Of a stretch of 64,000 nt of DNA, positions 46,128 through 64,000 are shown in pieces. Position numbers and translations under genes: made by a program. The first letter of the stretch is position 1. Every line of letters begins with the position of its first letter. The notes below the pieces were generated by a model. It was not told where the DNA came from. It was given only the letters and a program-made list of their open reading frames with translations, and searched no databases. The stretch comes from Leisingera aquimarina DSM 24565. Its GTDB lineage: Bacteria; Pseudomonadota; Alphaproteobacteria; Rhodobacterales; Rhodobacteraceae. The stretch is from the NCBI RefSeq assembly GCF_000473165.1, contig NZ_KI421504.1:1084501-1148500 (forward strand). The letters are read 5' to 3'.

Positions 46128-46157
46128 GGCTGGGTCCGGAGTTCTCCGGGCCCAGCC
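46128..46157 (+). promoter_or_regulatory. rplL-rpoB intercistronic hairpin
   Basis: GGCTGGGTCCGGA (46128-46140) pairs with TCCGGGCCCAGCC (46145-46157; one T-G pair) around GTTC. No T tract follows, so it is unlikely to be a full terminator. In E. coli the same position holds an attenuator and an RNase III site that sets the ribosomal-protein to polymerase ratio; a similar role here is inferred. A weak internal promoter candidate, TTGATC 46248-46253 with TATGGG 16 bases later, lies ahead of rpoB. Confidence 0.6.
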
Positions 46158-46335
46158 GAACCTGTCTTAAAAAGGGCCTCTGAGGGGGCGTTTTTTCAGG
46201 CGGAGTTCAAAGGATCGGGAGGCTGCCTTCGGGACGGTGGCCATGAATTGATCCGAACGCGCTGTCTCGTATGGGCAAGGTGCCGGGGCCCGGCGGCATC
46301 CTTGACCGGTGAGAACTCGAAAGGTGACATCTGAC

Positions 46336-50469
<4,134 letters not shown>

Positions 50470-50521
50470 GGGCTCCGGCCCTTACCCCCTCCTCCCTTCC
50501 GCACGAATTTGAGGTATCAAA

Positions 50522-54766
<4,245 letters not shown>

Positions 54767-54788
54767 GCCACGGCTCATACCTTCAGGA

Positions 54789-54822
54789 AAAGCCCCCGCA
54801 TGATCTCATGCGGGGGCTTTTT
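54789..54822 (+). terminator. rpoC terminator
   Basis: AGCCCCCGCATGA (54791-54803) pairs perfectly with TCATGCGGGGGCT (54806-54818) across TC; AA precedes and five Ts end at 54822. A strong Rho-independent signal. Confidence 0.93.
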
Positions 54823-54898
54823 CATTTCTGCAACCGCGGCTATCTGTAGTCAGGCAGGGGATCGGGCCGGACAACACGGCTGCAGGCGGGGAGCGGTG

Positions 54899-55714
54899 AT
54901 GGATATCAGGCTGCGGATGATCGGATTGGTGCGGTTTTCCGTACTCAGCACGAATTACTATTCAGAGCGGTTCAACAGCTTGGAGGAAAAGGCTGCGCAT
55001 CTGTTCTCGCCGGAACGGATGGAGTTGCGCTTCCGGCTGTTCGAACATTTGTGCCTGCGGTCGCTGACACAGCAGAGCGACCCAAGTTTCCGGCTGATCG
55101 TTCTGACCTCCGAAGATCTGCCTGATCCCTATCTGGAGCGGCTGCTGGAGCTGACAGAACCCTATAGCAATATCTTTTGCCACGGCGCGGCCCCGGATAC
55201 GCACTACCAGCAGCTGAAGGACGCTTTCGGCCTGGTGAATTTACGGCGCGCCACCCATCACGTTCTGTTCCGGCTGGATGATGACGATGCTTTGGACCGG
55301 AATTTCGTCAAACGCACCAAGGGCTTTGCCCGCGCCATGATTCCGTTGCAGGGCGATGGGCAGACCCCTTTTATGATCGCCCATAACCGTGGCTTGTATC
55401 TGGAAAAAACCGCCGCCGGAGCGGAGCTGTATGACACCTGCGAGCGGTCGCCGTTGTCCGCCGGCCTGTCGCTGGTTGCTCCGGCGGATCACCCGGCCAA
55501 CCCCTATGCGTTCAACCACCGCAAAATTGCGCAGCACTATAATACGTTTTCCGACATTTCGGTGCCCGCATTCCTGCGGACCATTCATGGCGACAATAAA
55601 TCGGACCCTGCGCAACTGGGCCTGACCCGGAAATGGCCCGCACACCAAATCGAAGACGCGCTGAACGAGCATTTCGGCTATACAGCGGCGCACCTGAAGG
55701 CCTTGCTGCCGTAG
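54899..55714 (+). CDS. Putative glycosyltransferase (rhamnosyltransferase-like), plus strand
   Basis: 271 residues from the ATG at 54899 (GGCGGGGAG upstream). Motifs include MIGLVRFSVL at the start, a LIVLTSEDLPDPYLERLL segment and a DDDD motif in HHVLFRLDDDDALDRNFV, consistent with a GT-A-like nucleotide-sugar binding DxD. I recognise the pattern as the family annotated putative rhamnosyltransferase in Rhodobacteraceae, without experimental support here. It is clearly homologous to the convergent gene at 55738-56544. It begins 77 bases after the rpoC terminator. Confidence 0.72.
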   Translation: MDIRLRMIGLVRFSVLSTNYYSERFNSLEEKAAHLFSPERMELRFRLFEHLCLRSLTQQSDPSFRLIVLTSEDLPDPYLERLLELTEPYSNIFCHGAAPDTHYQQLKDAFGLVNLRRATHHVLFRLDDDDALDRNFVKRTKGFARAMIPLQGDGQTPFMIAHNRGLYLEKTAAGAELYDTCERSPLSAGLSLVAPADHPANPYAFNHRKIAQHYNTFSDISVPAFLRTIHGDNKSDPAQLGLTRKWPAHQIEDALNEHFGYTAAHLKALLP

Positions 55715-55737
55715 CAGCCTGCCTGGCCGCTGCCGGC

Positions 55738-56544
55738 TTAGCGCGGCTTGAACGCCGCCCGCACTTTGGCAGCCCGCAGACCAAAGGCCGTAGCAAACTC
55801 AAGCTCTTGTTTGCGGGTCAGCGGTGCGACGTCAACAGCTGCGGCGCCGTCTTGCCGGGAGTCATTGAACCGGTTGTGGCTTCGGACCCACATGGGGACG
55901 TCGGTTAGGGTGACAGACGGCATGTGGTGGTGAATACGGTGGTGGGCAAAGTTCATGATCGTTTTGCGGCTGCCCGCTGCCACGTGCATGCCAAGGGCTG
56001 CGGTGAAATAGGGCCGGACGGTTGGCGCTGCTGAAATGCCGTCCGGGCCGAACTCCGCGACATAGCCCCGGTTGAAATCAATCGCCGCCGAGGCGGATTT
56101 GGCAAACAGCTTGGCGCAGTCTCTTGCGGTGTCCCGCAGACGCTCGACAAATTCCGTTGCCACCGCGTCATCATCGTCGAACCTGAACTGCAGGCAGGGC
56201 TGGCCGGGTTGGCGCCGCGCGCCGTTCAAAAGATATTTCATCACCTCACGATGCTTGCGCGGCGGTTCCGCATGAAGCTGGATTTGCGGTATGTCCGCTA
56301 TCAAATCCTGCAACCGGTCGCGGTGAACCTGGGGCAGGCTGTCGCCGATCACCATGATCAAGTCAAAATCCTGGTCGGTTTGCTCCCGCAGGCAGGGCAG
56401 GGCGACGGTTTCCAGCAGCCGGAACCGCTCTTCCATCCGGGCTTCGGCATAGAGATAGGCAATCCGCTCTTCAATCGTTTCTTGCTCCACTTGGAACCCG
56501 CCGATGGCCGGATAGGAAAACCGGCACAATCCGATGACTTGCAT
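55738..56544 (-). CDS. Putative glycosyltransferase (rhamnosyltransferase-like), minus strand
   Basis: 268 residues reading MQVIGLCRFSYPAIGGFQVE, with RMEERFRLLETVALPCLREQ and a DDDD motif in LQFRFDDDDAVATEFVERL that aligns with the plus-strand neighbour (54899-55714). It shares the same fold and probably the same reaction type. The two stops are 24 bases apart. A His-rich stretch, NFAHHRIHHHMPSVTLTD, lies in the C-terminal third. Sugar donor and acceptor are unknown; candidates are surface polysaccharides. It is divergent from rpsL. Confidence 0.72.
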   Translation of the reverse strand: MQVIGLCRFSYPAIGGFQVEQETIEERIAYLYAEARMEERFRLLETVALPCLREQTDQDFDLIMVIGDSLPQVHRDRLQDLIADIPQIQLHAEPPRKHREVMKYLLNGARRQPGQPCLQFRFDDDDAVATEFVERLRDTARDCAKLFAKSASAAIDFNRGYVAEFGPDGISAAPTVRPYFTAALGMHVAAGSRKTIMNFAHHRIHHHMPSVTLTDVPMWVRSHNRFNDSRQDGAAAVDVAPLTRKQELEFATAFGLRAAKVRAAFKPR

Positions 56545-56672
56545 TCTGAAATCCGTCTTATACTAAAGCGCTGCCGCCGCGACTATGCCGCTCAGCTGTG
56601 CTGCGGGCAAGGGCGGGCAGGGGCGCGGGCACCGGTGCGGTCCTGCTGGCAGCAAACCCGCACCGCCCGCTG

Positions 56673-56701
56673 TTGACAACCTGGGCGACTCCCCATATAC
56701 G
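56673..56701 (+). promoter_or_regulatory. Promoter for the rpsL-rpsG-fusA-tuf operon
   Basis: TTGACA at 56673-56678 matches the sigma-70 -35 consensus, with TATACG at 56696-56701 after an ideal 17-base spacer. It leaves a leader of about 220 bases before rpsL. The full gap from the glycosyltransferase (56545-56927) is 383 bases and contains no other gene I can support. Confidence 0.7.
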
Positions 56702-56927
56702 CGCGCTTATCCGGCACCCGGAGTGTATTCTTCGAAAGCCGAATTCAAAATTGCAGTGGCTCAAGGCTTGGGCACTTTTACCACCCGGGCCCTCTGTAAC
56801 CTCACCGCGTCGTCTCACCTCGGAATGGGAGCGATTGCGGTTTTTGCGCTTGTGGACGCACAAGTGCAGCGAAATCACCCGCACGCGCCGGCGTGCATGA
56901 CAGTGTTGCGAAACGGGGAAAACCTGA

Positions 56928-57299
56928 ATGCCAACGATCCAGCAGCTGATCCGCAAGCCGCGTCAGCCGAAACGCAAAGTTTCGAAGTCCCAGCACCTCG
57001 AGCAGTGCCCGCAGAAGCGCGGCGTCTGCACCCGCGTGTACACCACCACACCGAAGAAACCGAACTCCGCTATGCGGAAAGTTGCCAAGGTCCGCCTGAC
57101 CAACGGTTTCGAAGTGATCTCCTACATCCCCGGTGAAAGCCACAACCTTCAGGAGCACTCTGTGGTTCTGATCCGCGGCGGCCGGGTAAAAGACCTTCCG
57201 GGTGTCCGTTACCACATCCTGCGCGGTGTTCTGGATACCCAGGGCGTTAAAGACCGTAAACAACGCCGTTCGAAGTACGGCGCGAAGCGTCCTAAGTAA
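56928..57299 (+). CDS. rpsL: 30S ribosomal protein S12
   Basis: 123 residues: [20 protein letters not shown], then [20 protein letters not shown] and [16 protein letters not shown]. The lysines in PKKPNSA and GGRVKDLPG, at which streptomycin-resistance substitutions arise, are wild-type. S12 shapes decoding-centre fidelity. First gene of the str operon, with rpsG 15 bases downstream. Confidence 0.98.
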   Translation: MPTIQQLIRKPRQPKRKVSKSQHLEQCPQKRGVCTRVYTTTPKKPNSAMRKVAKVRLTNGFEVISYIPGESHNLQEHSVVLIRGGRVKDLPGVRYHILRGVLDTQGVKDRKQRRSKYGAKRPK

Positions 57300-57785
<486 letters not shown>

Positions 57786-57803
57786 GCCGGAGGACCTAGA
57801 CCT

Positions 57804-59921
57804 ATGGCACGCGACTATCCGCTCGAACTGTACCGTAACTTCGGTATCATGGCGCACATCGATGCAGGTAAAACCACCTGCTCCGAGCGCATCCTGTATT
57901 ACACCGGCAAATCCCACAACATCGGTGAGGTGCACGACGGTGCAGCCACCATGGACTGGATGGAGCAGGAACAGGAACGCGGCATCACCATCACTTCGGC
58001 TGCGACCACCACTTTCTGGGAACGCACCGAGGATGGCCAGACCGCTGACTCGCCCAAGCACCGCCTGAACATCATCGACACCCCTGGCCACGTTGACTTC
58101 ACCATCGAAGTTGAACGCTCGCTGGCGGTTCTCGACGGTGCTGTCTGTGTTCTGGACGCCAACGCCGGTGTTGAACCCCAGACCGAAACCGTGTGGCGCC
58201 AGGCTGACCGCTACAAGGTTCCGCGCATGGTGTTCGTCAACAAGATGGACAAGATCGGCGCTGACTTCTTCAACTGCGTTGAAATGATCGAAGACCGCAC
58301 CGGCGCCCGCGCGGTTCCGGTTGGTGTGCCGATCGGCGCCGAAACCGAGCTGGAAGGCCTGGTTGATCTGGTCAACATGGAAGAATGGCTGTGGCAGGGC
58401 GAAGACCTTGGCGCATCGTGGATCAAAGCACCGATCCGTGACAGCCTGAAAGACATGGCTGATGAATGGCGCGGTAAGATGATCGAGGCGGCCGTCGAAA
58501 TGGACGACGACGCCATGGAAGCTTACCTGGAAGGCGAAGAGCCTGACGTGCCGACCCTGCGCAAACTGCTGCGCAAGGGCACGCTGGAAATGGCCTTTGT
58601 GCCGGTTCTGGGCGGCTCCGCGTTCAAAAACAAAGGCGTGCAGCCGCTGCTGAACGCTGTGATCGACTACCTGCCCAGCCCGCTGGACGTTGTCGATTAC
58701 ATGGGCTTCAAACCCGGTGACGAAGAAGAAGTCCGTGATATCGCCCGCCGTGCGGACGACAACATGGCGTTCTCGGGTCTGGCGTTCAAAATCATGAACG
58801 ACCCCTTCGTCGGCTCGCTGACCTTTACCCGGATCTATTCCGGTGTCCTGAACAAGGGCGACACGCTCTTGAACTCGACCAAAGGCAAGAAAGAGCGCGT
58901 TGGCCGGATGATGATGATGCACTCGAACAACCGTGAGGAAATCACGGAAGCGTTCGCGGGCGACATCATCGCGTTGGCAGGTCTGAAAGACACCACCACC
59001 GGTGACACCATCTGCGCTGTCAACGACCCGGTCGTGCTGGAAACCATGACCTTCCCCGATCCGGTTATCGAAATCGCGGTTGAGCCCAAGACCAAGGCCG
59101 ACCAGGAGAAAATGTCCCAGGGTCTGCAGCGTCTTGCTGCCGAAGATCCGTCCTTCCGTGTTGAGACCGACATCGAGTCCGGTCAGACCATCATGAAGGG
59201 CATGGGCGAACTTCACCTGGACATCCTGGTTGACCGTCTGAAGCGTGAATTCAAGGTCGAAGCCAACATCGGTGCGCCGCAGGTGGCCTACCGCGAGACC
59301 ATCTCCAAAGAGGTCGAGCATTCCTACACCCACAAGAAACAGTCGGGTGGTTCGGGCCAGTTCGCCGAGGTGAAACTGATCATCTCGCCGACAGAGCCGG
59401 GCGAAGGCTACTCCTTCGAATCCCGTATCGTCGGCGGTGCGGTTCCGAAGGAATACATCCCGGGCGTCGAAAAAGGCATCAAGTCCGTCATGGATTCTGG
59501 CCCGCTGGCCGGCTTCCCCGTGATCGACTTCAAGGTTGCCCTGATCGACGGTAAGTTCCACGATGTGGACTCCTCGGTTCTGGCCTTTGAAATCGCGGCC
59601 CGCATGGGCATGCGTGAAGGTATGCGCAAGGCTGGTGCGAAACTGCTCGAACCGGTGATGAAAGTCGAAGTGATCACCCCGGAAGACTATACCGGCGGTA
59701 TCATCGGCGATCTGACCTCGCGCCGGGGCCAGGTGTCCGGCCAGGAGAACCGCGGCAACGCAATCGCGATCGACGCGTTTGTGCCGCTGGCGAACATGTT
59801 CGGCTACATCAACACCCTGCGTTCGATGAGCTCGGGCCGCGCCCAGTTCACCATGCAGTTCGACCACTACGAACCGGTTCCGCAGAACATCTCGGAAGAG
59901 ATCCAGGCGAAATTCGCGTAA
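57804..59921 (+). CDS. fusA: Elongation factor G
   Basis: 705 residues. G1 [10 protein letters not shown]3 DTPGHVDF and G4 NKMDK are present, followed by domains II-V, including the fusidic-acid-related region and the C-terminal [16 protein letters not shown]. It drives translocation of tRNA and mRNA. GGAGG precedes the ATG by eight bases. tuf copy 2 follows after 64 bases. Confidence 0.98.
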   Translation: MARDYPLELYRNFGIMAHIDAGKTTCSERILYYTGKSHNIGEVHDGAATMDWMEQEQERGITITSAATTTFWERTEDGQTADSPKHRLNIIDTPGHVDFTIEVERSLAVLDGAVCVLDANAGVEPQTETVWRQADRYKVPRMVFVNKMDKIGADFFNCVEMIEDRTGARAVPVGVPIGAETELEGLVDLVNMEEWLWQGEDLGASWIKAPIRDSLKDMADEWRGKMIEAAVEMDDDAMEAYLEGEEPDVPTLRKLLRKGTLEMAFVPVLGGSAFKNKGVQPLLNAVIDYLPSPLDVVDYMGFKPGDEEEVRDIARRADDNMAFSGLAFKIMNDPFVGSLTFTRIYSGVLNKGDTLLNSTKGKKERVGRMMMMHSNNREEITEAFAGDIIALAGLKDTTTGDTICAVNDPVVLETMTFPDPVIEIAVEPKTKADQEKMSQGLQRLAAEDPSFRVETDIESGQTIMKGMGELHLDILVDRLKREFKVEANIGAPQVAYRETISKEVEHSYTHKKQSGGSGQFAEVKLIISPTEPGEGYSFESRIVGGAVPKEYIPGVEKGIKSVMDSGPLAGFPVIDFKVALIDGKFHDVDSSVLAFEIAARMGMREGMRKAGAKLLEPVMKVEVITPEDYTGGIIGDLTSRRGQVSGQENRGNAIAIDAFVPLANMFGYINTLRSMSSGRAQFTMQFDHYEPVPQNISEEIQAKFA

Positions 59922-59985
59922 GCGTCATAAAAATTGAGGGGTTCGCGTCCGCTGCGGCCCCCTCTCGAAACAATAGGAGGCCATC

Positions 59986-61161
<1,176 letters not shown>

Positions 61162-61172
61162 TTTTGGAAACA

Positions 61173-61216
61173 GTGGGTGGCAGGCGGTTTTCGTTAGAAA
61201 ATCGCCGAGAACCCAC
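61173..61216 (+). ncRNA. Structured tuf 3'-UTR element, copy 2
   Basis: Outer stem GTGGGT (61173-61178) with ACCCAC (61211-61216). Internal loop GGCA (61179-61182) facing GAGA (61207-61210). Inner ten-pair stem GGCGGTTTTC with GAAAATCGCC closed by GTTA. Relative to copy 1, two outer-stem C-G pairs are replaced by T-A pairs, while the internal loop is unchanged. Confidence 0.6.
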
Positions 61217-61232
61217 ACAGGATTGTTCTGCG

Positions 61233-61262
61233 AAAGGGCCGCTCAATCGAGCGGCCCTTTTT
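61233..61262 (+). terminator. str operon terminator (tuf copy 2)
   Basis: Twelve-base-pair stem AAAGGGCCGCTC (61233-61244) with GAGCGGCCCTTT, loop AATC, followed by further Ts to 61262. Confidence 0.93.
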
Positions 61263-61269
61263 CTATGCG

Positions 61270-61360
61270 CTGACGCTGGAACAGGGCAGGGACCGGCCAG
61301 GGGCCGAAGGCCGTCTTGCAAAAGCTCCGGTGGAGCTTTTGAGGCCGCAGGGAGCGTCAG
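61270..61360. repeat. Structured GC-rich intergenic repeat
   Basis: CTGACGCT (61270-61277) and its complement AGCGTCAG (61353-61360) enclose about 75 bases containing GGCC-GAA-GGCC and AAAAGCTCC-GGT-GGAGCTTTT (61320-61340), a perfect nine-pair hairpin. The whole could fold as one multi-branched unit. I suspect a dispersed Roseobacter intergenic repeat. The rest of the 357-base gap to the next gene (61361-61518) is GC-rich, then becomes abruptly AT-rich after about 61441. Confidence 0.55.
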
Positions 61361-61518
61361 CTCCGGGTGCGATGCAATCGCGCCCGCCCTCCGGGCTGGC
61401 CGGGCGCGGCCCGAACGCGGGGCGTCCGGGCGTGAGAGCGTGATTGATCGGTTGCTTGGGTTAGTTAAGCTGCTAACTTCATTGGTGAAATTGGAAAAAA
61501 TGAACTTGAAGGTTTGAG

Positions 61519-62115
61519 GTGGCTGTTCGACCACCAAATGAAAACCCCTACCATCATCCATATGTTAAGCCGTTGGCTGTTGATCTTGAGGAGGTTGAGA
61601 GAATAGCGCGTGATTGTTTTGAGATAGTGCTAGCCTCTCGCTCAGTTGGCGCATTTTGGAATGGCGATTTGGAGGAGTTTGGTGAGAAGAGCGATTGGTC
61701 CTTCCCTAGCTTGATGGCAGCTCATTTGGGAACTGCCGAAGAACGCTTGTCGACCTCCTTGGCGAAACTAGCCGTTCTATTTCGAGCTTTGGATGATCAA
61801 CTGGCGACTGATGATGATTACAATGAATGTAAAGCAAGGCTGGAAAGTGAACTATCTCCTTTCCTGACTGCTTATTCAGGTGAAGGTATACCAACCACGC
61901 TTAGAGAGTCCTGCAACAAGATCATCCATTGCGAAGACTTTCGCCCGGTCTATGACAACGGCTCTGAGCCACGTGATGAGGGTGTCTACTATATGACAGG
62001 TGAAATCGAGCTTGAGGGCAGGAAGGGGACTAAGAATTGGTTGGTTTCAGTAGACCTATTTAATCTTTTGGAAGGGGTGATGGATACGATCTGCTTTTTC
62101 AAAGCAAAGGGCTAA
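61519..62115 (+). CDS. Hypothetical protein, low GC, foreign-looking
   Basis: 198 residues from a GTG with GAAGG upstream. No signal peptide, membrane segment or recognised motif. Acidic, soluble composition; notable stretches are SDWSFPSLMAAHLGTAEERL, RESCNKIIHCEDFRPVYDNG and KNWLVSVDLFNLLEGVMD. Base composition is visibly AT-richer and codon use (many TTG, GAT, AAT-type codons) differs from the flanking ribosomal genes, which points to recent acquisition. A 25-codon reading frame (GTG at 61440 to TGA 61517) ends one base before its start and could be a coupled leader. Between str-operon terminator and S10 promoter, it is probably expressed separately. Confidence 0.7.
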   Translation: MAVRPPNENPYHHPYVKPLAVDLEEVERIARDCFEIVLASRSVGAFWNGDLEEFGEKSDWSFPSLMAAHLGTAEERLSTSLAKLAVLFRALDDQLATDDDYNECKARLESELSPFLTAYSGEGIPTTLRESCNKIIHCEDFRPVYDNGSEPRDEGVYYMTGEIELEGRKGTKNWLVSVDLFNLLEGVMDTICFFKAKG

Positions 62116-62241
62116 TTTCCAAGACTTTGGATAGTTAGTTTGGAGTGGTCAATCTGCCCTCCTAAACCTCCCTTTAACACTCCCAAACAAACCCCAAACC
62201 CACCGTCCGCCGCAAACGCAACCGTTTCGCCGCGAAACCCC

Positions 62242-62270
62242 TTGCCACATTGCCCTATCAGGCGTATAGC
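62242..62270 (+). promoter_or_regulatory. Promoter of the S10 ribosomal operon
   Basis: TTGCCA at 62242-62247 and TATAGC at 62265-62270 with a 17-base spacer. A leader of about 115 bases would precede rpsJ. In E. coli the S10 leader is a target for L4 autoregulation; I did not identify an equivalent structure. Confidence 0.6.
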
Positions 62271-62390
62271 GCGCAGGTTCGCCATGTGCGGATAGAGGCG
62301 GGGTGATTCCCGCCTTTTGGGTTCGACGAGGGTTCCGCGGTGGTCGCAGGCCCTCCTCTCAACCTCAACGCCTCAATAAAGGCAGATGTA

Positions 62391-62705
62391 ATGCAAAGCC
62401 AAAACATTCGCATTCGGCTGAAGGCATTCGATTACCGCGTTCTGGATGCCAGCACGCAGGAAATCGTCAACACAGCCAAGCGCACCGGCGCTCAGGTTCG
62501 TGGCCCGATCCCGATGCCGAACAAGATCGAGAAATTCACTGTTCTGCGTGGCCCCCACGTTGACAAGAAATCCCGTGACCAGTTCGAAATCCGGACGCAC
62601 AAGCGTCTTCTCGACATCGTTGATCCGACCCCCCAGACCGTGGACGCGCTGATGAAGCTCGACCTCGCCGCTGGTGTGGACGTCGAAATCAAGCTGCAGT
62701 CGTAA
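62391..62705 (+). CDS. rpsJ: 30S ribosomal protein S10 (NusE)
   Basis: 104 residues from the ATG at 62391 (AAAGG upstream), starting [20 protein letters not shown], with [20 protein letters not shown] and ending [11 protein letters not shown]. It serves in the 30S head and, as NusE, in antitermination with NusG. The reading frame is open further upstream but that part is not conserved. First gene of the S10 cluster; rplC follows after 18 bases. Confidence 0.97.
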   Translation: MQSQNIRIRLKAFDYRVLDASTQEIVNTAKRTGAQVRGPIPMPNKIEKFTVLRGPHVDKKSRDQFEIRTHKRLLDIVDPTPQTVDALMKLDLAAGVDVEIKLQS

Positions 62706-62723
62706 GATCGGAGGGTAATGAAT

Positions 62724-63449
62724 ATGCGCTCTGGTATTATCGCAAAGAAAGTCGGCATGACCCGGCTGTTCCTGGAAGACGGCAAGCAGATCCCTGTGAC
62801 CGTTCTGTCGCTGGACGGCCTGCAGGTTGTTGCGCAGCGCACCGATGACAAAGACGGCTACACCGCCGTTCAGCTCGGTGCTGGTTCCGCCAAGGCAAAG
62901 CGCACGTCGCAAGCCATGCGCGGCCATTTCGCAGCAGCCAAGGTTGCGCCGAAGCGCAAGCTCGTGGAATTCCGCGTGCCCGCAGACGCCCTGATCGAAG
63001 TCGGCGCCGAGATTTCGGCCGAACACTTCCTGGCTGGCCAGAAAGTGGACGTCACCGGCACCTCGATCGGTAAAGGTTTCGCCGGTGCCATGAAGCGGCA
63101 CAACTTCGGCGGCCTGCGCGCCACGCACGGTGTGTCGATCTCGCACCGTTCGCACGGCTCCACCGGTCAGTGTCAGGATCCGGGCAAAGTCTTCAAAGGC
63201 AAGAAGATGGCCGGCCACATGGGCGCAGCCCGCGTGACCACCCAGAACCTGGAAGTGGTGAAAACCGACGCCGACCGCGGCCTGGTCTTCATCAAAGGCG
63301 CCGTTCCCGGCCCGAAATCCGGCTGGGTCACCGTCAAGGACGCCGTGAAGAAGAAAGCGCCCGAAGGTCTGCCGTTCCCGGCCGGTCTGAAAGCGGCTGC
63401 AACCGATGCACCGGCTGTTGAAGCCCCCGCGGAAGGTGGTGAAGCATGA
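62724..63449 (+). CDS. rplC: 50S ribosomal protein L3
   Basis: 241 residues. Two in-frame ATGs compete: at 62718 the GGAGGG ribosome site (62710-62715) would be only two bases away, while at 62724 it is eight bases away, so the second is preferred, giving [20 protein letters not shown]. Conserved later parts are [20 protein letters not shown] and [20 protein letters not shown]. The tail of about 25 residues is Ala/Glu-rich. The stop overlaps the rplD start (ATGA). Confidence 0.97.
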   Translation: MRSGIIAKKVGMTRLFLEDGKQIPVTVLSLDGLQVVAQRTDDKDGYTAVQLGAGSAKAKRTSQAMRGHFAAAKVAPKRKLVEFRVPADALIEVGAEISAEHFLAGQKVDVTGTSIGKGFAGAMKRHNFGGLRATHGVSISHRSHGSTGQCQDPGKVFKGKKMAGHMGAARVTTQNLEVVKTDADRGLVFIKGAVPGPKSGWVTVKDAVKKKAPEGLPFPAGLKAAATDAPAVEAPAEGGEA

Positions 63450-64000
63450 AACTTGACGTGATCAAACTCGACGGCGGCAAGTCCGGCGACATCGAGCTGT
63501 CCGAAGACCTGTTCGGCCTGGAGCCGCGTGCGGACATCCTGCACCGTGTGGTCCGCTGGCAGCGCAACAACGCGCAGGCCGGCACCCACAAGGTGAAGAC
63601 CCGCTCGGAGACCTCCTATTCGACCAAGAAGATCTATCGCCAGAAGGGCACCGGCGGCGCACGCCACGGTGACCGCAACGCGCCGATCTTCCGCAAGGGC
63701 GGTATCTACAAAGGCCCGGTTGTCCGTTCGCACGGCCACGATCTGACCAAGAAGTTCCGCAAGCTGGGTCTGCGCCACGCGCTGTCCGCAAAGGCAAAAG
63801 CGGGCGAGCTGGTCATCATCGAGGATGCAGCCTCCGAAGGCAAAACCGCCGCTCTGGCCAAACAGGTGAAAAACCTGGGCTGGAAACGCGCGCTGGTCAT
63901 CGACGGCTCTTCGGTCAACGAAGACTTCCTGAAAGCGTCGCGCAACATTGAAGGCCTGGATATCCTGCCGACAATGGGCGCAAACGTCTATGATATCCTG
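63446..64000 (+). CDS. rplD: 50S ribosomal protein L4, 3' end outside window
   Basis: 185 codons visible of an expected 205 or so, running off the right edge with no stop. It begins [20 protein letters not shown] and has the L4 signature [20 protein letters not shown], with [12 protein letters not shown] following. The ATG overlaps the rplC stop. L4 lines the peptide exit tunnel and in enterobacteria represses the S10 operon. The extended loop is intact in the visible part. Confidence 0.96.
   Translation, partial: MKLDVIKLDGGKSGDIELSEDLFGLEPRADILHRVVRWQRNNAQAGTHKVKTRSETSYSTKKIYRQKGTGGARHGDRNAPIFRKGGIYKGPVVRSHGHDLTKKFRKLGLRHALSAKAKAGELVIIEDAASEGKTAALAKQVKNLGWKRALVIDGSSVNEDFLKASRNIEGLDILPTMGANVYDIL

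Noticed and set aside
61164-61517. 117-codon frame running from the tuf copy 2 stop through the terminator
   Set aside because: It crosses a perfect terminator and a palindromic block, so a single protein is implausible; only its last 25 codons are kept as a possible mini-ORF.

Overview
This window looks like the chromosome of a Roseobacter-group alphaproteobacterium (Rhodobacteraceae; relatives such as Leisingera, Phaeobacter or Ruegeria are the best guess). Coding density is high and the sequence is GC-rich. Pointers to the lineage are a solitary methylsuccinyl-CoA dehydrogenase of the ethylmalonyl-CoA pathway, ChvG/ChvI followed by a truncated HprK, RapZ and a sugar-less PTS, a PduO-type cobalamin adenosyltransferase, a Hint-domain protein, and two tuf genes in a tuf-trnW-secE-nusG-rplKA-rplJL-rpoBC-rpsLG-fusA-tuf-rpsJ layout.

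Region 1 (1-9.7 kb): a conserved housekeeping run with the 3' part of rsh (ppGpp), DUF2062, pdxJ, a small membrane protein, acpS, lepB, rnc, era, DUF1491 and recO. A Tat-exported multicopper oxidase on the opposite strand interrupts it. Region 2 (9.3-16.4 kb): two small lipoproteins (META-like and SGNH hydrolase), mcd, TauE/SafE and CDF transporters, a dGTPase-like HD hydrolase, and a soluble PAS/MCP-tip protein. Region 3 (16.6-18.2 kb): a dead IS1182-type element with at least four frameshifts, lying directly against pckA. Region 4 (18.2-25.6 kb): pckA divergent from chvI-chvG-hprK-rapZ-EIIA-ptsH-acyltransferase, a block linking envelope/acid sensing to carbon flow. Region 5 (25.6-31.9 kb): hbd, etfBA, a cobalamin adenosyltransferase with a tiny membrane protein, an SDR and an SH3 protein, mostly on the minus strand. 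Region 6 (32.1-35.2 kb): parC and a lipoprotein.

Region 7 (35.3-64 kb) is the transcription/translation supercluster. At the boundaries between transcription units it contains accessory genes: a DUF374 acyltransferase, a GT41 TPR glycosyltransferase between tRNA-Trp and secE, an EamA exporter between nusG and rplK, a Hint protein between rplA and rplJ, a convergent pair of homologous glycosyltransferases between rpoC and rpsL, and a low-GC orphan between tuf and rpsJ. Several sit next to strong intrinsic terminators, so insertion there would spare the essential operons.

The most interesting non-coding signals are: a structured element after both tuf genes with compensatory base changes and an invariant internal loop; three perfect hairpins in tandem behind the first tuf; tuf copies that match over their centre and differ only at the two ends; and a pair of TTAGCGC direct repeats exactly 21 bp apart between pckA and chvI. 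I see no CRISPR array, rRNA, prophage or classical defence system.
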